From Planktosalinus lacus (GTDB lineage: Bacteria; Bacteroidota; Bacteroidia; Flavobacteriales; Flavobacteriaceae): a stretch of 64,000 bases of DNA. The first letter of the stretch is position 1. Every line of letters begins with the position of its first letter. Below the pieces are notes generated by a model, which worked only from the letters and a program-made list of their open reading frames with translations, was not told the origin of the DNA and ran no database searches. Below are positions 17,202-26,225 of this stretch, one piece after another. The stretch lies in contig NZ_BMGK01000001.1 of assembly GCF_014640155.1 (NCBI RefSeq), positions 124,001 to 188,000 of the forward strand, read 5' to 3'. The position numbers and the translations under genes are program-made.

Positions 17202-18089
17202 ATGAGCCAATGGGACGGTAAGTCCAGAGGAACCCTCCTTGGATATAAAATATTTGTTTATTGCATTAAAAATTTTGGTGTAAAGCCGGCCTATTTTGTA
17301 CTTTACTTTGTGGCTACTTACTATTTTTTATTCCTTCCAAAAAGTAACAGGAATGTTTTTTATTATTTTAGGGAACGCCTCAATTTCTCTTATCTTAAAG
17401 CAAAAAAAATGGTGTTCAAAAACTATTTTGTTTTTGGACAAACTATTATAGATAAAGTGGCAATTGGTGTCGGACTACGACACAAATTTACCTATGAGTT
17501 TGACGGAATAGATATCTTAAAACGATTACTCGCCGAAAAGAAAGGAGGTGTATTGATCAGTGCCCATATAGGAAACTTTGAAATTGCAGAGCACTTTTTC
17601 GCAGACATAGACCTTGATTTTCAAATCAATCTGGTAACCACAGATAGAGAACATACCATTATCAAAGAATACTTGGAAAGTGTCACTTCAAAATCTTCAA
17701 TTAAATTTATTATTGTAAAAGATGATCTTTCCCATATTTACGATATAAATAATGCGTTGGCAAACAATGAGCTGATATGTTTTACAGGTGATCGCTATAT
17801 GGAAGGCACCAAGTTTTTTGAAAGTGAGTTTTTAGGTAAACCTGCAAAATTTCCCGCAGGTCCATTTATGATAGCCTCCAGGTTAAAAGTGCCGGTAGCC
17901 TATGTATATGTAATGAAAGAGCCAAATCTGCACTATCACTTGTATACTAGAGAAGCTGAGGTCAATCATCGCGACGCTCAAGGACTACTTAAAAGTTATA
18001 CAGCAAGTGTCGAGTCAATGCTAAAAAAATATCCACTTCAGTGGTTTAACTATTTTGATTTTTGGGATGATATAGAAAAAAAACGGTAA
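17202..18089 (+). CDS. LpxL-like lipid acyltransferase
   Basis: A 295-residue protein of the lipid A lauroyl-acyltransferase family. An N-terminal membrane segment (about 30-46) is followed by the HxxxxE motif, H122 to E127 in ISAHIGNFEIAE, which forms the catalytic dyad. Homologues stand in aryl polyene clusters (ApeD-type). It may attach the finished acyl chain to a lipid or to the resorcinol at the inner membrane; the acceptor is inferred only. The coding region sits four bases after the carrier-protein gene. Confidence 0.88.
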   Translation: MSQWDGKSRGTLLGYKIFVYCIKNFGVKPAYFVLYFVATYYFLFLPKSNRNVFYYFRERLNFSYLKAKKMVFKNYFVFGQTIIDKVAIGVGLRHKFTYEFDGIDILKRLLAEKKGGVLISAHIGNFEIAEHFFADIDLDFQINLVTTDREHTIIKEYLESVTSKSSIKFIIVKDDLSHIYDINNALANNELICFTGDRYMEGTKFFESEFLGKPAKFPAGPFMIASRLKVPVAYVYVMKEPNLHYHLYTREAEVNHRDAQGLLKSYTASVESMLKKYPLQWFNYFDFWDDIEKKR

Positions 18090-18143
18090 AGACGCTTAGG
18101 TCAATATCAATTACTCTAAGTATAGGAGTGCAAATGAAAAAAT

Positions 18144-19799
18144 ATGGAAGAGTATGACTCGATTGTTATTGGATCAGGAGCAGGAGGTCTTGCAACAGCC
18201 CTTTGTTTGGCTCGTGAAGGTCAAAGAGTCTTGGTTTTAGAACAGCATGATGTTCCCGGTGGCTGGTGTCATAGCTTCATGTTAAACGGGCAGCGATTTA
18301 GCCCAGGGGTGCACTATATTGGACTACTTGATGAAGGTCAATCGACAAATATTTTATACAGAGGTCTTGGCATTTCAGATGATCTTATTTTTTTTAGGAT
18401 GAATAAAACAGGTTATGATCATTGTTTAATCGGTGACCATTCGTTTGATTACCCCGCCGGGGCTGATAACCTGAAAGCCAGTCTTATCAAGGCCTTTCCC
18501 AAAGAAGAAAAAAATATTAAAAAATACCTTCACTTAATTGAAAAAGTGAATTTTGAACTTCAATTAATCCCTAAGTTAAAGGGGACCTGGCAAAAATTAA
18601 CGGTTCCATTCAGAACGAAACATTTTGGGAAGTATGCACTTTTTAGTCTAAAAAGGGTTATTAATTGGCACATAAAAGATTCAAAATTAAAAGCTATTCT
18701 AAATGCACAATGTGGTGATCACGGTTTGCCGCCAGAAAAGGCAAGTTTTCCAGTTCATTGTTCTGTGATGCATCATTATTTTGATGGGGGCTTTTATCCG
18801 CTTGGTGGTGGTGGCGGTATAGTGAAAGCAATGACCAATAAAATAAAAAGTTATGATGGGGTCATTAAAACACAACAACGAGTTAAGCGCATTTTAGTTG
18901 AAAACAATAAAGCTTATGGTGTTCAATTGCAAAACAATCAAAAAATAATTGCAAAAAACATCATTTCAAACGCAGATCCCTCAACGACCTATTTAGAATT
19001 AATAGGCAAACAAAACTGTAGTAAAAAGCTTTTGAAAAAAGTTGACAAGACCGTTTATTCTGTCACTTCCCTGATTTTATTTTTAACCCTGGATATTGAT
19101 GTGACCCAATATGGTATTGACTCCGGGAATATTTGGAAGTATAAAGATGATAATATAGACTTCCATTTTGAGACCCTTACCAGAGGTGATATTTTAAAAG
19201 GAGATGAGTTTCCGGCACTTTTTATGAGTTGTACCACCTTGAAAGACCCGGCAAGTTTCAATGGAAGATATCATAATTTTGAAATAGTGACCTATGTTGA
19301 TTATGATAGTTTTAAAGAATTTAAGGGCAGCAATGACTACCAATCACCCAAATATGAATCTTTTAAAAAGAAAATCATTGAGAAGTTTTTAAATTCTGTC
19401 GAAAAAATAATACCAACAGCAAAACAGCACATTGTTCAGGTGGAGCTGGGCACGCCTAAAACAAATCAATATTACATCAACAGCACCAGGGGAAATGTGT
19501 ATGGAACTGAAAAGTCTTTATGGCAATTGGGGCCCTTTATTTATAAAAATAAAACCGAGATTGAGAATTTGTTTCTTTGTGGTGCAAGCACGTTATCACA
19601 TGGAGTGACAGGTGCTACATATTCAGGGGTTGAAGCTGCTGCAGCTGTCTTAAACTGCGATTCTGATTCACTTCTTACAGACAAGGGCAGTAAAAAAATA
19701 AATATATTTGACGCTGAAGACCCTTCAACATGGAGTGACTTTATTCACAAAAAGCGGGAAGATAAAATTAGAACATTCAAAGAAATTAAAATCACATAA
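18144..19799 (+). CDS. FAD-dependent oxidoreductase, phytoene desaturase / CrtISO-like (first)
   Basis: A 551-residue flavoprotein starting with the motif VIGSGAGGLATALCLAREG at about 6-24 and containing GGWCHSF and FSPGVHYIG, as in carotenoid isomerase and desaturase-type enzymes. The C-terminal FLCGASTLSHGVTGATYSG is the second FAD-binding region. In the pigment setting it could isomerise or oxidise the polyene, or aromatise the resorcinol ring precursor. A second gene of the same family is at 39275. A 54-base gap, the largest in the operon, lies before it. Confidence 0.88.
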   Translation: MEEYDSIVIGSGAGGLATALCLAREGQRVLVLEQHDVPGGWCHSFMLNGQRFSPGVHYIGLLDEGQSTNILYRGLGISDDLIFFRMNKTGYDHCLIGDHSFDYPAGADNLKASLIKAFPKEEKNIKKYLHLIEKVNFELQLIPKLKGTWQKLTVPFRTKHFGKYALFSLKRVINWHIKDSKLKAILNAQCGDHGLPPEKASFPVHCSVMHHYFDGGFYPLGGGGGIVKAMTNKIKSYDGVIKTQQRVKRILVENNKAYGVQLQNNQKIIAKNIISNADPSTTYLELIGKQNCSKKLLKKVDKTVYSVTSLILFLTLDIDVTQYGIDSGNIWKYKDDNIDFHFETLTRGDILKGDEFPALFMSCTTLKDPASFNGRYHNFEIVTYVDYDSFKEFKGSNDYQSPKYESFKKKIIEKFLNSVEKIIPTAKQHIVQVELGTPKTNQYYINSTRGNVYGTEKSLWQLGPFIYKNKTEIENLFLCGASTLSHGVTGATYSGVEAAAAVLNCDSDSLLTDKGSKKINIFDAEDPSTWSDFIHKKREDKIRTFKEIKIT

Positions 19800-19845
19800 A
19801 AAACCACAAAAGGGGAATGAATTAAATACCCTTAAACGATTGATT

Positions 19846-20748
19846 ATGAAAAACGTCCTAGTTCTATATTACACACAATCTGGTCAACTAGAGGATATAG
19901 CAAAAAACATAACGCATCCTTTAGCAGAAAACAAAGATATAACCTTGACTTTTTGTGAAATAAAAATGAAGAAGGCATTTCCATTTCCTTGGGACAAAGA
20001 GTCTTTTTTTGATGCATTTCCAGAATCATTTCTTGAAATACCTACAGAAGTGATTTCTATTGATACAGCCATTACTGAAAAAAAGTATGATTTGATTATC
20101 TTGGCTTACCAGGTGTGGTTTTTGTCAATTTCCATACCAGTCAATTCATTTTTAAAGAGCTATCAAGCTAAAAGTTTATTTAAAGATACGCCTGTTATAA
20201 CAGTTATAGGTTGTCGAAATATGTGGATTGGTGCACAGGAAAAGATGAAAAAACATCTTCTTAACCTCAAGGCAAACTTGGTTGGCAATATTGTGTTGTT
20301 TGATAGATCACCTAATTTAATAAGTGTCATTACAATTGTTAAGTGGATGTTTAGTGGGGAAAAGAAAAAGTATTTAGGAATATTCCCAAAACCTGGAGTT
20401 TCCCAAAAGGATATAATACATGCCCAAATATTTGGATTTTATATTGAACAAGCCTTGTTACAAGAAAGCTTTGAAACACTTCAGGATCATTTTATCAAAG
20501 AAAAGGCTGTTGAAGTAGATGATTATTTATTGAAAGCGGAAACAAAAGGGGCACGTATTTTTAACAAATGGGCTCGCCTGATTATTACAAAAAAACGCTC
20601 CAGAAAATTGTGGCTTAAAGCTTTTAATGTATATTTATTCCTTGCGATTTGGATTATATCACCAATTGTATATATTTTGCACCTACTTACATTTTTGTTT
20701 ACCAAAAATGCCCGAAATAAAAGAAAAAAATATTATCAAAGTGTTTAG
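19846..20748 (+). CDS. darA: Dialkylresorcinol-condensing enzyme DarA
   Basis: A 300-residue protein. The N-terminus NVLVLYYTQSGQLEDIA resembles the flavodoxin phosphate loop, and residues up to about 190 follow a flavodoxin-like pattern. The C-terminus has a long hydrophobic stretch (about 265-290, with IWIISPIVYILHLL) that probably anchors it in the membrane. Together with DarB it joins two acyl precursors to a dialkylresorcinol ring. The ATG at 19846 is chosen; an upstream in-frame start would overlap the previous gene by about 90 bases and adds no domain. darB follows after 19 bases. Confidence 0.9.
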   Translation: MKNVLVLYYTQSGQLEDIAKNITHPLAENKDITLTFCEIKMKKAFPFPWDKESFFDAFPESFLEIPTEVISIDTAITEKKYDLIILAYQVWFLSISIPVNSFLKSYQAKSLFKDTPVITVIGCRNMWIGAQEKMKKHLLNLKANLVGNIVLFDRSPNLISVITIVKWMFSGEKKKYLGIFPKPGVSQKDIIHAQIFGFYIEQALLQESFETLQDHFIKEKAVEVDDYLLKAETKGARIFNKWARLIITKKRSRKLWLKAFNVYLFLAIWIISPIVYILHLLTFLFTKNARNKRKKYYQSV

Positions 20749-20767
20749 AACTGATTAGAATAGATTT

Positions 20768-21901
20768 ATGAATGACGTTTATATAACAAAAGCAGGAAAG
20801 TGTTTGCCCAATGAGCCCATTTCAAATGATGAAATGGAAAGTTATCTGGGTCTCATCAATGAAAAAGCTTCAAAAGCAAGAAGGATTGTATTGCGCAATA
20901 ACGGAATTAAAACCCGCTACTATGCACTTGATAAAAACGGAAACCCAACCCATACAAATGCAGATCTTACCAATACAGCAATAGAGCAACTTTATGATGA
21001 CTCATTTTCAAAATATGATGTAGAAATGCTGTCTTGTGGAACCTCCACGCCCGATAATTTGTTACCATCTCATGCGGCCATGGTTCACGGGTTGATGAAA
21101 AATAAATCAGTAGAATTAAATTCCTCATCAGGTGTATGTTGTGCAGGAATGAACGCCTTAAAAGTAGGCTATCTTTCAGTGAAATCTGGAAACACCCAAA
21201 ATGCAGTTTGTACCGGATCAGAAAGAGTTTCAAACTGGATGCTTGCAAATAAATTTAATAACGAGGTCATCAATCTAGAAAAACTTGAAGAACAACCCAT
21301 AGTAGCTTTCAAAAAAGACTTTTTAAGATGGATGCTTTCTGATGGCGCAGGAGCATTTCTTCTGGAAAATAAACCAAAAGGAGAACTTTCTCTTAAAATA
21401 GAATGGATGGAGGCTTACTCCTTTGCACATGAGTTGGAAGCGTGCATGTATGCCGGAGGTGATAAGCTGGAAGACGGCACAATTAAGCCCTGGGCAGACT
21501 ATGATCCCAGTCAATGGCTTTCAGAGTCAATTTTTGCAATCAAACAGGATGTAAAACTACTGGACGCTCATGTATTGAAAATTGGATCAGACTGCATCAA
21601 AACATCCCTTGAGAAACATGTTGTTGATGCATCTGAAATCGATTACTTTTTGCCTCATGTTTCATCCCATTATTTTGTTGACAAACTTCAAAAAGAGTTA
21701 CAAGAACGAAACCTTCACATTCCTGATGAAAAATGGTTTTTGAATTTAAGCAGAATAGGAAATGTGGGTTCTGCTTCTATTTATATTGTGGTAGAGGAGC
21801 TAATGAATTCCGGTAAGCTTAAAAAAGGAGATAAAATTATGCTTATAGTTCCGGAGAGTGGAAGATTTTCTTATGCACATGCCTTTTTAACCGTTTGTTA
21901 A
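20768..21901 (+). CDS. darB: Beta-ketoacyl synthase III-like DarB
   Basis: A 377-residue KASIII-fold enzyme. The likely triad is C125 (GVCCAGMNAL), H297 (YFLPHVSSHY) and N332 (RIGNVGSASIY). It probably catalyses the first condensation of the two acyl precursors, after which DarA completes the ring. FabH is rejected because of pairing with darA and the longer N-terminal part. Its stop is immediately followed by the next ATG (no gap), indicating translational coupling. Confidence 0.92.
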   Translation: MNDVYITKAGKCLPNEPISNDEMESYLGLINEKASKARRIVLRNNGIKTRYYALDKNGNPTHTNADLTNTAIEQLYDDSFSKYDVEMLSCGTSTPDNLLPSHAAMVHGLMKNKSVELNSSSGVCCAGMNALKVGYLSVKSGNTQNAVCTGSERVSNWMLANKFNNEVINLEKLEEQPIVAFKKDFLRWMLSDGAGAFLLENKPKGELSLKIEWMEAYSFAHELEACMYAGGDKLEDGTIKPWADYDPSQWLSESIFAIKQDVKLLDAHVLKIGSDCIKTSLEKHVVDASEIDYFLPHVSSHYFVDKLQKELQERNLHIPDEKWFLNLSRIGNVGSASIYIVVEELMNSGKLKKGDKIMLIVPESGRFSYAHAFLTVC

Positions 21902-22339
21902 ATGAACAAAGCTTCCTTGCCCATAACCAATCAAAAAGTGGTTGAAACCCTCATTCCACAAAAACACCCATTTGTAATGGTTGATGCCTTGTTTGAGTTT
22001 TCTGAAAATAATCTCCAATCGGGTTTACTTGTTACAGATGAAAACATTTTTGTAAAGAATCACCTTTTTCAAGAGTCTGGAATTATTGAACATATGGCAC
22101 AATCTGTAGCATTATATACCGGCTATCAATACTATTTAAAAAAGAAAAAAGCACCCACAGGTTATATAGGCTCTATCAAACAGGCTGAGATAGTTCAATT
22201 GCCTAAAACAGGTCAACACATAACATCAAAGGTGCAGGTTTTACAAGAGTTTGGCGGAGTTACACTTGTTGAAATTTCCACTAGTTCAAACGGTAAAGCC
22301 ATTGCCAACGCTCAAATGAAAACTGTAATCGCTCAGTAA
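21902..22339 (+). CDS. 3-hydroxyacyl-ACP dehydratase-like hot-dog protein (first)
   Basis: A 145-residue single hot-dog domain. It has the FabZ-type segment IPQKHPFVMVDAL with H22 and the central helix QESGIIEHMAQSVALYTGY, where an acidic residue (E58 or E63) would pair with the His. The family removes water from 3-hydroxyacyl-ACP, giving the double bonds of the polyene. It starts directly after the darB stop and ends two bases before a second hot-dog gene, which suggests that the two form a heteromer or act on different chain lengths. Confidence 0.85.
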   Translation: MNKASLPITNQKVVETLIPQKHPFVMVDALFEFSENNLQSGLLVTDENIFVKNHLFQESGIIEHMAQSVALYTGYQYYLKKKKAPTGYIGSIKQAEIVQLPKTGQHITSKVQVLQEFGGVTLVEISTSSNGKAIANAQMKTVIAQ

Positions 22340-22341
22340 AT

Positions 22342-22800
22342 ATGCAAACACAAACCATTGATATTAAAAAGTATTTGCCTCATCGCGCGCCAATGTTAAT
22401 GGTTGACGATATATTATCCATCAACGATCATGAAGTTGTCACCTCTTTTAAAATCACAAAAGGCAACCTTTTTTTAAAAAGCAATATTTTTGTTGAGTCT
22501 GGTTTGATTGAAAACGCCGCTCAAACCTGTTCGGCTATAGTTGCTCAACCCTTGTTTACAAGCACAAAGAGGTTTTTAAAAAAAGATTTAAAAGTTCTTG
22601 GTTTCATAAGTGCCATTAAAAACCTTAAAGTACATCAATTACCAAAAACGGGTGGTTTACTTCATACAAAAGCGGTTTTAGGCTCACGTTATGACACAGA
22701 CGACTATGCACTTTGCACGATGTTTTGCACAACTTTTCAAAAGAAAAATTTACTTTTTGAAGCTGAAATTAATTTATTTATTCAAGAGGAAAAATTATGA
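22342..22800 (+). CDS. 3-hydroxyacyl-ACP dehydratase-like hot-dog protein (second)
   Basis: A 152-residue hot-dog domain with KYLPHRAPMLMVDDIL (H14) and VESGLIENAAQTCSAIVAQ (E52/E57). The LPHRAPM motif is that of ApeP-type dehydratases of aryl polyene clusters. It is probably involved in double-bond formation with its neighbour. Its last codons overlap by four bases the start of the following hypothetical gene. Confidence 0.87.
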   Translation: MQTQTIDIKKYLPHRAPMLMVDDILSINDHEVVTSFKITKGNLFLKSNIFVESGLIENAAQTCSAIVAQPLFTSTKRFLKKDLKVLGFISAIKNLKVHQLPKTGGLLHTKAVLGSRYDTDDYALCTMFCTTFQKKNLLFEAEINLFIQEEKL

Positions 22801-23201
22801 AAAAAGAAGAAGTGCCTCAGGATAAAAGCAGTCTTTCTAAAAATAAAATAACAGAGGTCTGTTATGCTGTTGATGAAAATGGAAACTACACTCAGGTTGC
22901 AAGTAAAGGGTGGGAGCCCAAAACGATAGTTCAGAATGAAACCCTACACGTAATCGAAGAGCGGATTGCAGAAGCCAACGAAAATGTGAAGAATGGTATC
23001 GCCAGTCCCATCCCTTATTTTATGGAGCTTCATAAAATGGACCTCACTATTCTTTCAGATTATACCGGATATTGGAAGTGGCGCATAAAAAGGCACTTTA
23101 AGCCCAAGGTATTTAACAAGTTATCTCAAAAAGCATTGAAAAAATATGCCAACGCTTTTGATATAAGTGTTGATGAATTAAAAAATTTTAGCGGCTCATA
23201 A
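22797..23201 (+). CDS. Hypothetical protein of the pigment operon
   Basis: A 134-residue soluble protein without signal peptide or membrane helix. The first half contains EVCYAVDENGNYTQVASKGWEPKTIVQ; the second half is basic and helical (YWKWRIKRHFKPKVFNKLS, then KYANAFDISVDELKNF). No catalytic motif was recognised. It overlaps the upstream dehydratase by four bases and its stop directly touches the BtrH-like ATG, so it is clearly co-translated with the pathway. It might be an adaptor for a carrier protein or for the BtrH-like enzyme, but that is a guess. Confidence 0.85.
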   Translation: MKKEEVPQDKSSLSKNKITEVCYAVDENGNYTQVASKGWEPKTIVQNETLHVIEERIAEANENVKNGIASPIPYFMELHKMDLTILSDYTGYWKWRIKRHFKPKVFNKLSQKALKKYANAFDISVDELKNFSGS

Positions 23202-24197
23202 ATGAAAACAGATTTTACTCATCACCAATCGGCACATTGCGAAAACGGTGTCGCTTCAAACCTATTAAAGCATCAAGGGGTGTCTATTAGTGAACCTATG
23301 ATTTTTGGTATTGGCTCAGGAATATTTTTTGTTTACCTGCCATTTTTAAAAGTAAATCATGCTCCCGTAGTAAGTTTTAGGCCAATGCCTGGTCTCATTT
23401 TTAAACGCGTGGTAAAAAAGTTGGGCATTTCGCTTAAGCGAAAAAAATTTCGTTCTGAAACAAAGGCAGCTCAGGCATTGGATGAAAATTTGAAAAACAA
23501 TATTCCTACAGGGCTTCAAGTGGGAGTTTATCATTTATCATACTTTCCAGACGAATATAGGTTTCACTTTAATGCTCATAACATCGTAGTTTATGGTAAA
23601 ACAGATGAAGGATATCTTGTGAGTGACCCTGTCATGCCTGAGCCGACAATGCTCACCGAAAAAGAATTAAATAAAGTGCGTTTTGCAAAAGGCGCACTAG
23701 CACCAAGGGGGCAAATGTATTTCCCCACAAAAATACCCAAGGAATTAAAACTTGAAAAAGCGATTGTAGACGGAATTAAAAAAACTTGTAACCACATGCT
23801 TGTTCCGGCACCATTGATTGGCGTAAGCGGGATAAAATATGTGTCTAAACAAATCAGGAAATGGCCCAAAAAACACGGGATTAAAAAAACCAATCACTAT
23901 TTGGGGCAGATTGTGAGAATGCAGGAAGAAATAGGTACTGGTGGTGGCGGATTTCGTTTCATTTATGCTGCATTTCTTCAGGAAGCGTCTGAGATTTTGA
24001 AAAATAAACAACTCAAAGAACTTTCCGGGGAAATGACAACCATTGGTGATAAATGGCGTGATTTTGCAGTCAATGCAGCCCGTGTTTATAAAAACCGAAG
24101 CAATCAGGATGATGTATATAACAGTCTTGCTGATGAACTACTCAATTTGGCTAATCTTGAAAAGCAATTTTTTAAGAAGCTCAAAAAAGCAATTTAA
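23202..24197 (+). CDS. BtrH N-terminal-domain protein, candidate acyl transferase
   Basis: A 331-residue protein. Residues 1-150 match the BtrH N-terminal domain, a papain-like fold: C13 in HHQSAHCENGVASNLL, H126 in FHFNAHNIVVYG and D142 in YLVSDPV are the presumed triad. BtrH in butirosin synthesis moves an acyl group from a carrier protein to an acceptor. By analogy this protein could move the aryl polyene acyl chain from the ACP to the dialkylresorcinol. The C-terminal half is helical and unassigned. No signal peptide is present, so it acts in the cytoplasm. Confidence 0.82.
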   Translation: MKTDFTHHQSAHCENGVASNLLKHQGVSISEPMIFGIGSGIFFVYLPFLKVNHAPVVSFRPMPGLIFKRVVKKLGISLKRKKFRSETKAAQALDENLKNNIPTGLQVGVYHLSYFPDEYRFHFNAHNIVVYGKTDEGYLVSDPVMPEPTMLTEKELNKVRFAKGALAPRGQMYFPTKIPKELKLEKAIVDGIKKTCNHMLVPAPLIGVSGIKYVSKQIRKWPKKHGIKKTNHYLGQIVRMQEEIGTGGGGFRFIYAAFLQEASEILKNKQLKELSGEMTTIGDKWRDFAVNAARVYKNRSNQDDVYNSLADELLNLANLEKQFFKKLKKAI

Positions 24198-24202
24198 TTT
24201 TC

Positions 24203-24958
24203 ATGGCAACCAAAGCTATTGAGATAGAAGGTTTATTTAAAAAATACAAAGATGCGGAAGCATTTTCGGTAAATGATCTCTCCATTGCTATTGACAAAGG
24301 GGAAATATTTGGGCTACTCGGCCCAAACGGGGCCGGAAAAACCACACTCATATCCATGTTATGCGGCTTGTTAAAACCCACTTCAGGAAGCTTTACAATT
24401 TTTGGCTTGTCCTATAAAGATCAAAGTAGTGAAATCAAAAAGATTATTGGCATCGTTCCTCAAGACATTGCCTTGTATCCCACACTCACCGCCTATGAAA
24501 ACCTGATGTACTTTGGAAGTATGAATGGGTTAAAAGCTTCGCAACTCAGGGTAAAAGTAAAAGAATCACTGGAAAAACTTGGGCTTGAAAAATTTGCCAA
24601 CAAACGATTGGATACATTTTCAGGAGGTATGAAAAGGCGCATCAACTTAATTGCCGGAATCCTTCACAAACCCGAAATTCTTTTTCTTGATGAACCCACT
24701 GTGGGTGTAGATGTGCAATCAAAAAATGTGATTATTGCCTATTTAAAAGAACTCAATTCCAATGGAATGACAATTATTTACACTTCACATCATTTAATTG
24801 AAGCACAAGACTTGTGTACAAAAATTGCGATTATTGATCAGGGTAAAATTTATGCTCACGCAAGCCCCGGTAAATTGATTGAACAGACACCCAATGCCAA
24901 AAACCTTGAAGATGTTTTCATTGCTATAACCGGAAAAGAATTACGCGATGTTTCATAA
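24203..24958 (+). CDS. ABC transporter ATP-binding protein
   Basis: A 251-residue ATPase. Walker A is GPNGAGKTT (40-48), the signature is SGGMKRR (140-146), and Walker B is LFLDEP (160-165), followed by the H-loop in YTSHH. It pairs with the permease at 24948, which it overlaps by 11 bases. The pair belongs to the ABC-2 class of drug, lipid and polysaccharide exporters and may move the pigment or a precursor across the inner membrane. Confidence 0.95.
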   Translation: MATKAIEIEGLFKKYKDAEAFSVNDLSIAIDKGEIFGLLGPNGAGKTTLISMLCGLLKPTSGSFTIFGLSYKDQSSEIKKIIGIVPQDIALYPTLTAYENLMYFGSMNGLKASQLRVKVKESLEKLGLEKFANKRLDTFSGGMKRRINLIAGILHKPEILFLDEPTVGVDVQSKNVIIAYLKELNSNGMTIIYTSHHLIEAQDLCTKIAIIDQGKIYAHASPGKLIEQTPNAKNLEDVFIAITGKELRDVS

Positions 24959-26225
24959 GCTCAAAAGGTCGGTTATCAAAGAAATTCTTTTGCAAATGAG
25001 AGATCCCGGCGGACTCATCATTTTGTTTGTGATGCCTTTGGTGTTGATTATAACGATTACGCTTATCCAGGATAGTACCTTTCGTTCTGTTTCAGACACC
25101 TCCATTCCAATTCTTCTTGTGGACAATGATCACGGAACAATTTCACAAACAGTTAAGGAGCAACTGGAGAAAAATGGCGCTTTTGAAATGCTGTCTGAAA
25201 TTGACGGAAAACCCATCAGTGAAGCTTTTGCCAGTGAAGCGGTATTTAAAGGAAAATACCAGTTGGCCATTGTAATTCCGAAACATTTAAGCAGGGATTT
25301 ACAACAAAAAGTAAATCAGAATGTACAAGCTATTTTAAGTGACCTGGGCTTTGAAGAATCAGAGACTGTTATTGAAGAAATTAGCCCAAAAGAAATCAAA
25401 TTGTACTTTGACCCTGCCACACAAATGGCGTTTAAAAACAGCGTTAAAAACGGCATTGACAAAATGATTGCGCAAATTGAAAATCAATCAATTTATGCTG
25501 CTTTCCAAGAACAGATAGGAGAGGATGTAGGTGCTTTGTTTGAAGAAGAAAGCTTTATCACATTCAGCGAAATGAAGCCATCAGGTGAAGACGAAGAAGT
25601 ATTACCAAATTCTGTTCAACACAATGTGCCTGCCTGGACACTTTTTGCTATTTTCTTTATAATGGTGCCACTTTCCATAAACATTGTAAAAGAAAAACAA
25701 CAAGGCACGCTGGTCAGACTTATTTCAAACCCGGTTTCTTATGCCATCGTTCTTGCAGGAAAAACAATTACATATCTCTTAATTTGTCTTATTCAGTTTT
25801 ATTTGATGGTAGGTGTTGGAGTCTATCTGTTTCCATATTTTGAGCTTCCGGCTTTAGATGTGAGCGGTCATTTGTTTTTGATGACTATTGTGGCGCTCTT
25901 TTCAGGATTGGCAGCTATTGGTTTTGGTGTTTTGCTGGGAACCATAGCCAAAACACCTGAGCAATCAGCCCCCTTTGGGGCTACTTTTGTAGTCATCCTG
26001 GCAGCTGTGGGTGGTGTCTGGATTCCGGTTTTTGCGATGCCTAAAATTATGCAAATGATAGCTGTAGCCTCTCCAATGAATTGGGGACTTGAAGCCTTTT
26101 ATGATGTTTTATTACGCAAGGGTACAATTGCAGCCATACTTCCCGAAATTATTTTCCTACTTTTGTTCTTTATAATCACTGTTTTATTTGCTATTGGATA
26201 TGACAAGAAAGAAAGAGCAGTTTAG
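24948..26225 (+). CDS. ABC-2 type permease
   Basis: A 425-residue membrane protein. One N-terminal membrane helix (about 21-42) is followed by a large extracytoplasmic domain to about residue 220, then five or six helices, the architecture of YhhJ/NodJ-like ABC-2 permeases. The segment KEKQQGTLVRLISNPVS is the typical coupling motif. It partners the ATPase encoded just upstream. The 3' end overlaps the thioesterase gene by 26 bases. Confidence 0.92.
   Translation: MFHKLKRSVIKEILLQMRDPGGLIILFVMPLVLIITITLIQDSTFRSVSDTSIPILLVDNDHGTISQTVKEQLEKNGAFEMLSEIDGKPISEAFASEAVFKGKYQLAIVIPKHLSRDLQQKVNQNVQAILSDLGFEESETVIEEISPKEIKLYFDPATQMAFKNSVKNGIDKMIAQIENQSIYAAFQEQIGEDVGALFEEESFITFSEMKPSGEDEEVLPNSVQHNVPAWTLFAIFFIMVPLSINIVKEKQQGTLVRLISNPVSYAIVLAGKTITYLLICLIQFYLMVGVGVYLFPYFELPALDVSGHLFLMTIVALFSGLAAIGFGVLLGTIAKTPEQSAPFGATFVVILAAVGGVWIPVFAMPKIMQMIAVASPMNWGLEAFYDVLLRKGTIAAILPEIIFLLLFFIITVLFAIGYDKKERAV

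Noticed and set aside
18134-18157. Seven-codon reading frame (MKKYGRV) at the start of the first oxidoreductase gene
   Set aside because: It overlaps the start codon region by chance in A-rich DNA; no regulatory codon run or attenuator hairpin is present.
19708-19845. 46-codon extension of DarA
   Set aside because: It overlaps the preceding oxidoreductase gene and adds low-complexity basic sequence before a perfect flavodoxin-like start.
20768-21901. Housekeeping FabH
   Set aside because: It is longer, has a different N-terminus, and directly follows darA.
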